Source: an uncultured Kangiella sp. (GTDB lineage: Bacteria; Pseudomonadota; Gammaproteobacteria; Enterobacterales; Kangiellaceae). From it: a stretch of 64,000 nucleotides of DNA. The stretch spans positions 62,001 through 126,000 of the forward strand of contig CANNCW010000006.1 in the NCBI GenBank assembly GCA_947503345.1. Reading direction: 5' to 3'. The position numbers were made by a program, and so were the translations under genes. The notes under the pieces were generated by a model. The model did no database searches. It was given only the letters and a program-made list of their open reading frames with translations, and was not told where the DNA came from. Positions 47,762-56,580 of this stretch are shown piece after piece. How positions within the stretch are numbered: the stretch's first letter is position 1; each line of letters starts with the position of its first letter.

Positions 47762-48781
47762 ATGTCTAAAATATCTACCATTGCGGTTCTAGGAGCTGGC
47801 TCTTACGGAACCGCTTTGGCGGTATTATTAGCGAATAATGCCAACCCAGGAAAAAATCAAAAAGTTATTCTGTGGGCCCGAAATTCTGATCAGGTTGCTC
47901 AGATGCAACAAGATCGAGTCAATCAACAATACCTTCCTGATGTAGCTTTCCCCGTAACACTTTCAGTCACTGATAATATTGAAACGGCTATGCAAAATGC
48001 AGATGCAGTTTTAATTTCGGTGCCAAGTCATGCCTTTATGAGTTGCCTAAAATTGGCTAAACCATTCTTAAATGAAAAGAGTCAATTGGTTTGGGCAAGC
48101 AAAGGTCTAAACCCTGAAACGGGTGACTTACTAGGTAGCACTTTGGAGCAAGAGTTAGGTTTTAAAGTCGCGCATGCGATCTTATCTGGACCAACTTTTG
48201 CTAAAGAAATGGCGATGGGGATGCCAACAGCTATTACATTAGCTTCAAAAGATAAAAAATTGCGTAAGCGTTTTGCTAAAGCACTGCATAACGATCGTTT
48301 CCGCGTTTATACCAGTAAAGATATGGTCGGCGTGCAAATTGGTGGTGCGGTGAAAAATGTCATTGCTATTGGCGCAGGTATCGCCGATGGTTTGGGCTTT
48401 GGTGCTAATGCAAGAACCGCCTTAATTACTCGCGGTTTAGCTGAAATGATGCGTCTGGGCAAAGCGCTAGGCGGTAAGCGTAAAACCTTCAATGGGATGG
48501 CGGGTATGGGCGATTTAGTACTAACCTGTACTGATAATCAGTCGCGAAATCGGCGTTTTGGTATGGCGCTTGGACAAGGTAAAGAGCGTGCTGAGATAGA
48601 AGCTGAAATAGGGCAAGTTGTGGAAGGTGTGCGCAATGCCAAAGAAGTCAAAATGCTATCGCAACGGGTTGGCGTGGAAATGCCTATTTGTGATGCCATC
48701 TATCAGATTATCTATAAAGGGGTTGATCCTAAATTAGTTGCACATAAGCTGTTAACTAGGGATTTGAAGGAAGAGTCTTAA
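47762..48781 (+). CDS. gpsA: Glycerol-3-phosphate dehydrogenase [NAD(P)+]
   Basis: Makes sn-glycerol-3-phosphate for phospholipid synthesis. Rossmann motif VLGAGSYGTALAVLLA at the N-terminus; catalytic region GGAVKNVIAIGAGIADGL, and NGMAGMGDLVLTCTDNQSRNRR in the C-terminal domain. 339 residues. Last of the yibN-grxC-secB-gpsA run. Confidence 0.97.
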   Translation: MSKISTIAVLGAGSYGTALAVLLANNANPGKNQKVILWARNSDQVAQMQQDRVNQQYLPDVAFPVTLSVTDNIETAMQNADAVLISVPSHAFMSCLKLAKPFLNEKSQLVWASKGLNPETGDLLGSTLEQELGFKVAHAILSGPTFAKEMAMGMPTAITLASKDKKLRKRFAKALHNDRFRVYTSKDMVGVQIGGAVKNVIAIGAGIADGLGFGANARTALITRGLAEMMRLGKALGGKRKTFNGMAGMGDLVLTCTDNQSRNRRFGMALGQGKERAEIEAEIGQVVEGVRNAKEVKMLSQRVGVEMPICDAIYQIIYKGVDPKLVAHKLLTRDLKEES

Positions 48782-48939
48782 TCATTCTTACGGCTTAATC
48801 TCTTTTTAAACCCTATTAATACAATCCAACATAAGAGTTTATTATTGGAGACGGTACCCCATAAGCATCTCCGCCCATACAGTAATTATAACTAAACGGA
48901 AAAGTTAACAATGTAAGTACGCTACTAATGATTAGTGCT

Positions 48940-49413
48940 TTAAATAAACTCTTCTACATGTCCTTCAAAATCCTTTTGCCTCAACGCCTCATAAGCCAAT
49001 ATCGCTACCGTATTTGACAAATTCAAACTTCGGCTATCTTTTTTCATGGGAATACGGAGTAGATTTTCAGTAATATCTTCTAAGATCCAATCAGGCAGGC
49101 CGCGTGTTTCTGGTCCGAAGATAAAGTAATCGCCATCTTGATAGTTAATTTGATGATAATAAGCTTTGCCTTTGGTGCTTAATCCAAACAAACGATTAGG
49201 CTTTTGCGATGCTTTAAATTCATCGTAAGATTTGTGGATCTTAACGTTAGCCCATTCATGATAATCCAAGCCTGCGCGGCGCATTCTTTTGTCATCAATC
49301 TCAAAACCAAGCGGCTCGATTAAATGCAATTGAAAGCCAGTGTTGGCGCAAAGACGAATGATATTGCCTGTATTTGGTGGGATCTCGGGTTCAAATAATA
49401 CGATATGAAACAT
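48940..49413 (-). CDS. trmL: tRNA (cytidine(34)-2'-O)-methyltransferase TrmL
   Basis: SPOUT methyltransferase for the wobble base of tRNA-Leu. [20 protein letters not shown] at the start, FGPETRGLP and [19 protein letters not shown] in the knot region. 157 residues. Start and the ntrC stop share one base. Confidence 0.95.
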   Translation of the reverse strand: MFHIVLFEPEIPPNTGNIIRLCANTGFQLHLIEPLGFEIDDKRMRRAGLDYHEWANVKIHKSYDEFKASQKPNRLFGLSTKGKAYYHQINYQDGDYFIFGPETRGLPDWILEDITENLLRIPMKKDSRSLNLSNTVAILAYEALRQKDFEGHVEEFI

Positions 49414-50033
49414 TAGCTTTTATCTTCTTTAGTGGAGTTATCGTTGAGCTGCCATGATTGTAATTTACGAGTCAGAGTATTGCGACCCCAGCCGAGTAAT
49501 TTTGCTGCTTTTTGCTTATGGCCTTGGGAAAGTTCTAGTGCTTGCTTAACCATAAATTGTTCGAATTCGGTTTGTATTTTAGCAAAAATAATTTGATTAC
49601 CTTGGTGATATTCTGCCATAAGTGTTTTGTTGATTTGTTCTTGCCATGGCGGTAGCTGTTTCTCGGAATCATCGGCAATAGCTTTTTGGCAAATGGACAC
49701 TGCTTGGTTTAAATCAAAGGGCTTGGGTAGATAATCGAAAGCTCCAATTTGATGGGATTCTATCGCCATGTGGGTATTGGCATTGGCGGTGATAATTACT
49801 ATAGGTAATTGCGGATAACGGTTCTTGGCCGTTTCCATTAATTCCAAGCCGCTCATCCCCGGCATTTGAACATCAGTAATCATCACTTTGGGAAGCTCTT
49901 TGGCTAGCAAATGAAGAGCATCTTGCCCATTATCCGCAGCTACCACCTTAAAACCTGCATTGCTCAATGCTTTGCTTAAAACCCAACGGATAGAGCTGTC
50001 ATCATCTACTAGTAATACCAATGGCTTATCCAT
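49413..50033 (-). CDS. NtrC-type response regulator lacking the AAA+ domain
   Basis: A 206-residue protein whose ends match NtrC (GlnG) but whose centre is gone. Residues 1-122 are a receiver with Asp54 in [11 protein letters not shown] and Lys104 in LPKPF. Residues about 130-195 match the NtrC C-terminal dimerisation and Fis-type HTH region, including [20 protein letters not shown], close to E. coli NtrC. The sigma54-contacting ATPase with GAFTGA (about 240 residues in NtrC) is wholly absent. Neighbours are intact and overlap it (ntrB by 8 bases, trmL by 1), so this is not a recent break. Without the ATPase it cannot activate sigma54 in the usual way; it may activate or repress sigma70 promoters from the NtrC boxes around glnA. 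PrrA/ActR-type regulators share the receiver-plus-Fis layout. Confidence 0.9.
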   Translation of the reverse strand: MDKPLVLLVDDDSSIRWVLSKALSNAGFKVVAADNGQDALHLLAKELPKVMITDVQMPGMSGLELMETAKNRYPQLPIVIITANANTHMAIESHQIGAFDYLPKPFDLNQAVSICQKAIADDSEKQLPPWQEQINKTLMAEYHQGNQIIFAKIQTEFEQFMVKQALELSQGHKQKAAKLLGWGRNTLTRKLQSWQLNDNSTKEDKS

Positions 50034-51090
50034 GCTTTTCTCCTGCCATTGCTCTGGTTGCTTTTAGAGGTAAATAGCAATGAAATTGAGTCTTCCCAGC
50101 TTCAGACTGGAACTCTATCATTCCTTGATGTTGTTGCATCAAACTTTGCGCGATCCCTAGTCCCAAACCGCTACTATTTTTGCCACTAATCATCGGGAAG
50201 AAAATGTTGGCTTTAAGTTCTTCAGGAATACCACCCCCATTGTCTATAACACTGATACAGATAGCTTGATTTCCATTGTGCACTAAAGGGTGCTCTGAAG
50301 TGATTCGAGTTCTAAAGATCAGCTTGGGGGACTTAACATTTTGCATTGCATCTAAAGCATTTTGTGCCAAGTTTAAAAATATTTGATAGATCTGTTCAGG
50401 GGCAATTTCTAATTCGGGCAAACTGGGATCATAGTCGCGCTTTAGTTTTAAATTTGAAGGAGCTTTAAGCTGAATAAACTGTAGAACATCTTCAATCACT
50501 TCATGGATATTGGTTATGAGTCGACTCGCGGTTTTCTGCCCTAATAACATGCGATCGACTAGCTCAGAAAGTCGTAGCACTTCTTTTTGGATGATCTGAC
50601 TTACTTCAGGATCATCACTGCTAAGTTCAACTAACTGAGCAGCGCCAGAGATACCGCTTAAAGGGGTTTTTATCTCATGCGCTAGATTTTGTAGTAATTG
50701 ACTTTGGATTTCTTGCTGTCTGGATAACTCTTGCTCTTGCTGATGTCGCTTGGTCAGCAAACTGTCTTGCCATTCTATGAGCAAATAAAAGTCATTATCT
50801 ATTTGGATTTTTTGTACACATAATTCGGCTTCAATTTCTCGCTCATTATTTAAAGCAATAAGTTTATTGTCATAAATCTTGGTTTCACCAGAATCAAGCA
50901 GTGTTAGCCACTCATAGATTGGAAAAGTAGGCTTGTCTATAAAGTAATCAAATGGTTTGCCAATCAAGTTTTTGGCCGTGATCCCCATGGCTTTTTCCGC
51001 ACTAGCATTCAAATAATAAAATTGACCTTTGAGATCCAATAGCAAAGTGGCAGTGGTGACTTGATTCAGCAATTCCAATGGGGATTTCAT
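50026..51090 (-). CDS. glnL: Nitrogen regulation sensor kinase NtrB
   Basis: Cytoplasmic kinase without membrane helices. An N-terminal PAS domain (TTATLLLDLKGQFYYLNASA) is followed by the His box QNLAHEIKTPLSGISGAAQL with His138, then an ATPase domain (LAQNALDAM, DNGGGIPEE, SGLGLGIAQSLM). 354 residues. Overlaps the regulator by eight bases; an NtrC box lies upstream, as at the E. coli glnL promoter. Confidence 0.93.
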   Translation of the reverse strand: MKSPLELLNQVTTATLLLDLKGQFYYLNASAEKAMGITAKNLIGKPFDYFIDKPTFPIYEWLTLLDSGETKIYDNKLIALNNEREIEAELCVQKIQIDNDFYLLIEWQDSLLTKRHQQEQELSRQQEIQSQLLQNLAHEIKTPLSGISGAAQLVELSSDDPEVSQIIQKEVLRLSELVDRMLLGQKTASRLITNIHEVIEDVLQFIQLKAPSNLKLKRDYDPSLPELEIAPEQIYQIFLNLAQNALDAMQNVKSPKLIFRTRITSEHPLVHNGNQAICISVIDNGGGIPEELKANIFFPMISGKNSSGLGLGIAQSLMQQHQGMIEFQSEAGKTQFHCYLPLKATRAMAGEKHG

Positions 51091-51143
51091 AAGACGTTGA
51101 ATAGCAAAATTTTAGGTTAATTATATGTCAATAGAGGTAAGAT

Positions 51144-51160
51144 TGCACCAGTGTGGTGCA
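51144..51160. promoter_or_regulatory. NtrC-type operator between glnA and ntrB
   Basis: TGCACCAGTGTGGTGCA is a perfect 6+5+6 dyad that fits the NtrC consensus TGCAC-N7-GTGCA. Centre is about 62 bases before the ntrB ATG. In E. coli an NtrC site at this place represses glnL. Confidence 0.8.
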
Positions 51161-51190
51161 TGACATAATGCTTCAAACAGTTTCGGGCAT

Positions 51191-51217
51191 AAAAAAGCCC
51201 AGAATTAACTGGGCTTC
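51191..51217 (-). terminator. Rho-independent terminator after glnA
   Basis: Read on the minus strand, AAGCCCAG and CTGGGCTT pair around a 6-base loop and a run of T follows. Confidence 0.9.
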
Positions 51218-51236
51218 AATATAGCGTGCTTAGAAA

Positions 51237-52646
51237 TTATAAGCTGTAGTACATTTCAAACTCGATTGGGTGAGTTGTCATGTTCAGAGTTGCAACTTCT
51301 TCGCGCTTCAAAGCAATGTAGGCATCTAACATATCATCAGAGAAAACGCCGCCACGAGTTAAGAATTCACGATCCGCATCTAATGCATCTAATGCTTGCT
51401 CTAATGAAGAGGCAACCGTTGGGATTTCAGCCGCTTCTTCTGCTGGTAAGTCATACAAATCCTTATCCATAGCATCGCCAGGGTGGATTTTGTTTTGGAT
51501 ACCGTCAAGCCCAGCCATCATCATAGCTGCAAAAGCTAAATAAGGGTTTGCCATTGGATCTGGGAAACGCGCTTCAATACGACGACCTTTCACACTAGGA
51601 ACGTGTGGGATACGAATTGATGCAGAACGGTTACGAGCAGAATAAGCTAGCATTACTGGTGCTTCAAAACCGGGAACTAAACGTTTGTAAGAGTTAGTTG
51701 ATGGGTTAGTGATCGCATTTAATGCACGAGCGTGCTTGATAACACCGCCGATGTAGTAAAGCGCCTCTTCAGATAAACCGCCATACTTATCACCAGCAAA
51801 GATATTGTTACCGTCTTTTGATAAAGAAGTATGGATATGCATACCAGTACCATTATCACCAACGATTGGCTTAGGCATGAAAGTAGCTGTTTTGCCATAA
51901 GCGTGAGCAACATTATGCGTTACGTACTTTAGGATCTGAACTTCGTCAGCCTTTTTAACTAAGGTATTAAACTTAGTGGCGATTTCGTTTTGACCTGCAG
52001 TTGCTACTTCGTGGTGATGCGCTTCAACTACCAAGCCCATTTCTTCCATGACTAAACACATTTGAGAACGGATATCTTGAGAAGAATCAACGGGTGGTAC
52101 TGGGAAATAGCCGCCTTTAACGCGCGGGCGGTGGCCAGTGTTACCATCTTCATAGCTCTTGTCTGAGTTCCAAGCCGCTTCAGGGTCATCAATTTTTACC
52201 ATTGAGCCGCTCATATCAGTCTTGAACTTTACATCTTCAAACATAAAGAACTCAGGCTCAGGACCAAAGAATGCAGTATCAGCAATACCTGTAGACTTTA
52301 GATACTCTTCGGCGCGCTTTGCAACAGAGCGAGGATCACGGTCATAGCCCGTCATAGTTGAAGGTTCTAGAATATCACAACGCAAATTCAAAGTTGGATC
52401 TTCAAAGAAAGGGTCCATAACCGCAGTTGACGGATCTGGCATTAATACCATGTCTGACTCGTTGATACCTTTCCAACCAGCGATTGAAGAGCCATCAAAC
52501 ATTTTACCGTCTTGTAAGAAATCTTCATCAACTTGGTGTGAAGGAATTGTAACGTGCTGCTCCTTACCTTTAGTATCGGTAAAGCGTAAATCAACGAAGC
52601 GAACTTCATTTTCCTTAATCATTTCTAAAACAGCTTCAATAGACAT
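51237..52646 (-). CDS. glnA: Glutamine synthetase type I
   Basis: Makes glutamine from glutamate, ammonia and ATP. I chose ATG 52646, with TTTGGAG just upstream, over 52658. The 469-residue GSI-beta protein shows FDGSSIAGW, the ATP-site region and [18 protein letters not shown], and the adenylylation Tyr in DLYDLP near the C-terminus. Control is probably double: adenylylation and an NtrC box upstream. A terminator follows; ntrB has its own upstream site. Confidence 0.98.
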   Translation of the reverse strand: MSIEAVLEMIKENEVRFVDLRFTDTKGKEQHVTIPSHQVDEDFLQDGKMFDGSSIAGWKGINESDMVLMPDPSTAVMDPFFEDPTLNLRCDILEPSTMTGYDRDPRSVAKRAEEYLKSTGIADTAFFGPEPEFFMFEDVKFKTDMSGSMVKIDDPEAAWNSDKSYEDGNTGHRPRVKGGYFPVPPVDSSQDIRSQMCLVMEEMGLVVEAHHHEVATAGQNEIATKFNTLVKKADEVQILKYVTHNVAHAYGKTATFMPKPIVGDNGTGMHIHTSLSKDGNNIFAGDKYGGLSEEALYYIGGVIKHARALNAITNPSTNSYKRLVPGFEAPVMLAYSARNRSASIRIPHVPSVKGRRIEARFPDPMANPYLAFAAMMMAGLDGIQNKIHPGDAMDKDLYDLPAEEAAEIPTVASSLEQALDALDADREFLTRGGVFSDDMLDAYIALKREEVATLNMTTHPIEFEMYYSL

Positions 52647-52682
52647 AGTTATCTCCAAATGAGAGTAAAAATAATAATAAGC

Positions 52683-52706
52683 ATTATACGCGAAAAAGGG
52701 ATTATA
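52683..52706 (-). promoter_or_regulatory. glnA sigma70-like promoter elements
   Basis: Two perfect TATAAT boxes face glnA: 52706-52701 and 52688-52683. Neither has a good -35, so activator help would be expected. No sigma54 -24/-12 (GG-N10-GC) element was found between the NtrC box and the start. Confidence 0.55.
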
Positions 52707-52729
52707 AGAAGGTTTGAAAGCTAGACATT

Positions 52730-52746
52730 TGCACCAATAAGGTGCA
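52730..52746. promoter_or_regulatory. NtrC-type operator upstream of glnA
   Basis: TGCACCAATAAGGTGCA is a perfect 6+5+6 dyad of the NtrC type. Its centre is about 44 and 62 bases upstream of the starts predicted from the two TATAAT boxes. Confidence 0.82.
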
Positions 52747-52946
52747 ACAAAGGGGGCTGAGCAAAAAGCTAGGATTTTCTACTAAGTGTTTGATTTTTTA
52801 TAAAAATGATAAAAATAAACATTGACATTTACAGATGTTAATAAAAGTTCAATTAAATTCGGATAAAATCGTAAATTTTGTTGACCGATCGACTTTCAGT
52901 ATGATATTTATTACCGTCACCAAGGTTATTTTTCATTGGGCGTGTC

Positions 52947-52971
52947 TTATGTCCAAAGAAAAATGACATAA
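52947..52971. repeat. Inverted repeat in the leader region of the TonB receptor gene
   Basis: TTATGTC (52947-52953) and GACATAA (52965-52971) pair around 11 bases, about 50 bases before the ATG at 53020. A second small palindrome AGTAAATTTACT follows at 52983-52994. The rest of the 52659-53019 gap holds the glnA control sites and nothing else clear. Confidence 0.4.
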
Positions 52972-53019
52972 ATGGTGTAATAAGTAAATTTACTAACTAC
53001 ATATTATAGGTAGGATTTT

Positions 53020-55851
53020 ATGACTAATAAGACAATGATAGCTAAAGCTGTTAAAGCTGCCTTATTCGGCGGTATGGCTGCTTCGCTTTCTGTAACTGCT
53101 CCAACAGCTTTTGCTGCTGAAGAAGGTGCAGATGAAGATGATAATGTTGTTGTTACTACTGGTACACGTATTAGAGGCGTAGATTTAGCAGACGCTAATC
53201 CTGTACAAGTTGTAACAAAAGAAGATATTGAGCGTACTGGTTCTCAAAACATTGGTGATATCTTACAAGATATCCCAGCTGCAGGTTCTGCGCTTAATAC
53301 TACATTCAACAATGGTGGTAATGGTTCAACTACTGTTGATTTACGTAACTTAGGTTCTAACCGTTTATTGGTATTGGTTAATGGTCGTCGTTGGACTCCT
53401 GGTTTAGGTGGTTCTGTTGACTTGAATAACATTCCTGTATCAATTATTGAGCGAATCGAAATTTTGAAAGATGGCGCATCAGCAATTTATGGTTCTGACG
53501 CTATCGCGGGTGTTGTAAACGTAATTACAACTACTGAATTTGAAGGTATGAACGCTACAGCTTATTATGGCGAAACGTTCGAAGGTGACGGCGAAACTCA
53601 AAACTTTAGTGTTGGCATGGGTGCAGCAAGCGATCGTAGCTCTGCATATATGAATGTTTCTTACACTCAAATTGAGCCAATCTTCGCTGGAGATCGTGAA
53701 ATCTCTGCGGTACCAGTATTTGGTGCTCCTGATGGTTTCGCTGGTTCTTCTGGTACTCCAGATGGCCGTTTCTTACATTATGATCCAAGTGGTAACTTCT
53801 TCAATAACGCTGGTAATGGCGCTGGTGGATTTGAAGCTTGGGATAACGTAGCAAGTCGTTTTAACTATGCTCCATTTAACTACTTAGTTACTCCACAAGA
53901 TCGTACTAACTTATATGCACAAGCTTCTCATCAAATTAATGATACTTTGAACTTCCGTGCAGAAGTATTTTACGGCAACCGTAAGTCAGAGCAGTTATTA
54001 GCTCCAACTCCATTATTCATTGGTTTATTCGGTTCTGGTTTAGGTACTCAAACCGTAATCGGTGCTAACAACCCTTACAACCCATTAGGTTATGCGTTAG
54101 ATTCAACTTGTTCTGATCCTGCTGCTGGCTGTTTATTATTAACAGGTCGTCGTATGATTGAAGCTGGTTTCCGTAGCTTTAAACAAGACGTTGACCAATG
54201 GCAGTTTAGCGGTGGTTTAGATGGTGAGTTTGAAGCATTAGACCGCGTATTTAACTGGGACTTCAACTATACATATGCACGTATTAGTCAAAACACTTTG
54301 ACTGACGGCTTGTTGAATATGCAACGTGTTAACGCTGCTTTATCTGACGCTTGTGTAACTGACTCATCTTGTGTTCCATTAAACTTATTTGGTGGTTCAG
54401 ATCCTGCTAGCTTCACAGGCACGATAACTCAAGATATGATCAATTACATCACTTTCACAGCACAAGATACTCTTGAAACTGAATCTCAAGATTATACTTT
54501 CAACATCGCTGGTGATTTATTTGAAATGCCTGCTGGCGTTGCAAAATTTGCATTCGGTTTAGAGAAGCGTTTTGAAGAAGGTTTCGACCAACCTGACGCA
54601 TTGATTGCTGCTGGTATTACTTCTGGTAACTCTCGTCAACCTACTTTAGGTGCTTACGACCTAGAAGAAGCGTATTTAGAGCTTGATCTTCCTTTATTAG
54701 AAGATGCTGCTTTCGCTAAATCTTTAGGCGTACAATTAGCTACTCGTCACTCTAGATATAGTAACTTTGGTAGCACTACAAACAGTAAGTTTGGTTTAAG
54801 ATGGCAGCCAGTTGATGATGTTGTTGTTCGTGGTACTTTCTCTGAAGGTTTCCGTGCACCATCTATTACTGAGTTGTTCCGTGGTCAAGGTGATAGCTTC
54901 CCTACATTGGTTGACCCATGTAGTGGCTATGCATCAAGCACTAATGCTAACGTTGTTGCTAACTGTACAGCTGATGGCGTTCCAACGACTTATGTTCAAG
55001 CAAACTCTCAAATCCGTATTACTATCGGTGGTAATCCAGACTTAGGTCCAGAAACTACAGAAAGTAAGACATTTGGTTTTGTTTACAGCCCAAGCGCTAT
55101 TGAAAACTTTACTGTTGCAGTAGATTGGTATGATATTGAAATTGACAACGCTGTAACTACAGTTGGTGCTCAAAATATCTTAAACAGCTGTTACGATGCT
55201 GACCCTAGTGAGCGTGCGCTATGTAATTTCATTACACGTACTCCAGCTGGTAACGTATCTGATTTATTTAACGGTAACATCAACGCTGGTAACTTCTCTA
55301 CTTCAGGTGCTGACTTAGCGGTAGGTTACAACTTCGATACTGACAACATGGGTGCATTCGCAGTAACTTGGGATACTTCTTATGTTGATACAAACGGTAC
55401 TACTGTTGAAGATGATAACGGTAACTCTGTATTCTTTAACAGTGTTGGCGTTGGTTTCGGTGGTGGTTTAATTCCACGCTGGCGTTCAAACGTTTACGTT
55501 GATTGGAACTATGGCGACTGGGGTGTTTCATGGTCTACACGTTACATCCACTCAGTAACTGAGTCTTGTGATCTAGGTAGTGCTTCAGTAAATGATTCAT
55601 TATGTAATATTTTGAATGATGTAGCTGACACTTCTGATAATCAACAGCGTTTAGGTGGTACTACTTATCATGATTTACGTGTAACTTATGATATCGCTGA
55701 CTGGGATACACAAGTAGCATTCGGTATTAGAAATGTTGGTAATAAGCAACCACCACTTTCTTATGCTGCATTTGCTAACAGCTTCGACCCAACACAGTAT
55801 GATGCTCCAGATAGTGCGTCTTACTACTTGCGTTTAAGCACTAATTTCTAA
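53020..55851 (+). CDS. TonB-dependent outer membrane receptor
   Basis: A 943-residue receptor. Signal peptide (about 1-33, ending APTAFA), then a short TonB-box region, a plug domain (NPVQVVTKEDIERTGSQNI, VDLRNLGSNRLLVLVNGRR, IERIEILKDGASAIYGSDAI, GVVNVIT) and a 22-strand barrel ending in Phe (YYLRLSTNF). Several Cys in extracellular loops may form disulfides. Codon choice is strongly biased (TTA, GGT, GCT), suggesting high expression. Its ligand is unknown; such long CirA-like receptors of marine bacteria often take up sugars or peptides rather than siderophores. It is followed by a terminator and two 2OG-oxygenase genes. Confidence 0.95.
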   Translation: MTNKTMIAKAVKAALFGGMAASLSVTAPTAFAAEEGADEDDNVVVTTGTRIRGVDLADANPVQVVTKEDIERTGSQNIGDILQDIPAAGSALNTTFNNGGNGSTTVDLRNLGSNRLLVLVNGRRWTPGLGGSVDLNNIPVSIIERIEILKDGASAIYGSDAIAGVVNVITTTEFEGMNATAYYGETFEGDGETQNFSVGMGAASDRSSAYMNVSYTQIEPIFAGDREISAVPVFGAPDGFAGSSGTPDGRFLHYDPSGNFFNNAGNGAGGFEAWDNVASRFNYAPFNYLVTPQDRTNLYAQASHQINDTLNFRAEVFYGNRKSEQLLAPTPLFIGLFGSGLGTQTVIGANNPYNPLGYALDSTCSDPAAGCLLLTGRRMIEAGFRSFKQDVDQWQFSGGLDGEFEALDRVFNWDFNYTYARISQNTLTDGLLNMQRVNAALSDACVTDSSCVPLNLFGGSDPASFTGTITQDMINYITFTAQDTLETESQDYTFNIAGDLFEMPAGVAKFAFGLEKRFEEGFDQPDALIAAGITSGNSRQPTLGAYDLEEAYLELDLPLLEDAAFAKSLGVQLATRHSRYSNFGSTTNSKFGLRWQPVDDVVVRGTFSEGFRAPSITELFRGQGDSFPTLVDPCSGYASSTNANVVANCTADGVPTTYVQANSQIRITIGGNPDLGPETTESKTFGFVYSPSAIENFTVAVDWYDIEIDNAVTTVGAQNILNSCYDADPSERALCNFITRTPAGNVSDLFNGNINAGNFSTSGADLAVGYNFDTDNMGAFAVTWDTSYVDTNGTTVEDDNGNSVFFNSVGVGFGGGLIPRWRSNVYVDWNYGDWGVSWSTRYIHSVTESCDLGSASVNDSLCNILNDVADTSDNQQRLGGTTYHDLRVTYDIADWDTQVAFGIRNVGNKQPPLSYAAFANSFDPTQYDAPDSASYYLRLSTNF

Positions 55852-55879
55852 TAGTTGATTTAACTATTTTGAAATGAAG

Positions 55880-55907
55880 AAGAGCGGCTTATGCCGCTCT
55901 TTTTTTG
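55880..55907 (+). terminator. Rho-independent terminator after the TonB receptor
   Basis: AGAGCGGC (55881-55888) pairs with GCCGCTCT (55893-55900) around TTAT, followed by seven or more T. Confidence 0.92.
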
Positions 55908-55919
55908 AAAGGAGTAAAA

Positions 55920-56579
55920 ATGAAGTTAGAGCAGTGGTTTTCTGTGCCGATTGTAATAGATCGATTGATTGGTTTTGAAAATACAAATAATTCAATTAAA
56001 GAGTATATTCTGTCTGCTGAAAAGCAGCATGAGAAAGAAAACGAGTTAATTACTCAAGCGAGAAAAAAAGGTTTATTTGAGAGTCAATGGAATCTTTTTC
56101 AAAGAAATGAGCCTAGCTTAAACAAGCTTAACGAATTACTAAGTGAAAAGCTTATATTATTAGTTTCACAATTAAATAGTTATGATCAAAAAATAATTGA
56201 TACTTTAAAGATAAAAGAACAATCATGGTTTCATGTGACCAGAAAAGGAGGATATTTTTCGGCACATAATCATCCAATGGCATCTTGGTCTTCGGTGTAT
56301 TGCGTTGATGATGGTGGAATTAATGATAATGATGACTTTGGAGTTACACGCTTTTGCCACCCCTATCCGCAAATGAATTGTTATATAGATGCAGGAAATG
56401 TAAATTTAAAGCATCCATTTAATAGTTCTCCACTTAATATAAAATTGAAAACTGGGGATTTGATTTTCTTCCCTTCTTTTTTAATGCATGAAGTTTCACC
56501 GTATATGCAAAATGGAACACGAATAACAATTGCAACTAACTATTGGATCGAATCCCCCTTAGTGAAAATCAGGGTTTAA
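55920..56579 (+). CDS. Putative 2OG-Fe(II) oxygenase (TIGR02466-like), copy 1
   Basis: ATG 55920 with AAGGAG just upstream, overlapping the end of the receptor's terminator. The 219-residue protein shows FHVTRKGGYFSAHNHPMASW with the first metal His, and FFPSFLMHEVSPYMQNGTR with the distal His and the Arg that holds 2-oxoglutarate. It is a remote paralogue of the convergent gene that follows. Genes of this type are often found beside TonB receptors in marine gammaproteobacteria; substrate unknown. Confidence 0.7.
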   Translation: MKLEQWFSVPIVIDRLIGFENTNNSIKEYILSAEKQHEKENELITQARKKGLFESQWNLFQRNEPSLNKLNELLSEKLILLVSQLNSYDQKIIDTLKIKEQSWFHVTRKGGYFSAHNHPMASWSSVYCVDDGGINDNDDFGVTRFCHPYPQMNCYIDAGNVNLKHPFNSSPLNIKLKTGDLIFFPSFLMHEVSPYMQNGTRITIATNYWIESPLVKIRV

Positions 56580-56580
56580 A

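Noticed and set aside
48924..48936. Small palindrome ACTAATGATTAGT between gpsA and trmL
   Set aside because: Six-base arms in AT-rich DNA with no T run; too weak to call a terminator or operator. The gap 48782-48939 holds nothing else clear.
52659..52760. sigma54 -24/-12 promoter for glnA
   Set aside because: The nearest GG to GC pair is separated by 12 bases, not 10, and other positions do not fit TGGCAC-N5-TTGC.
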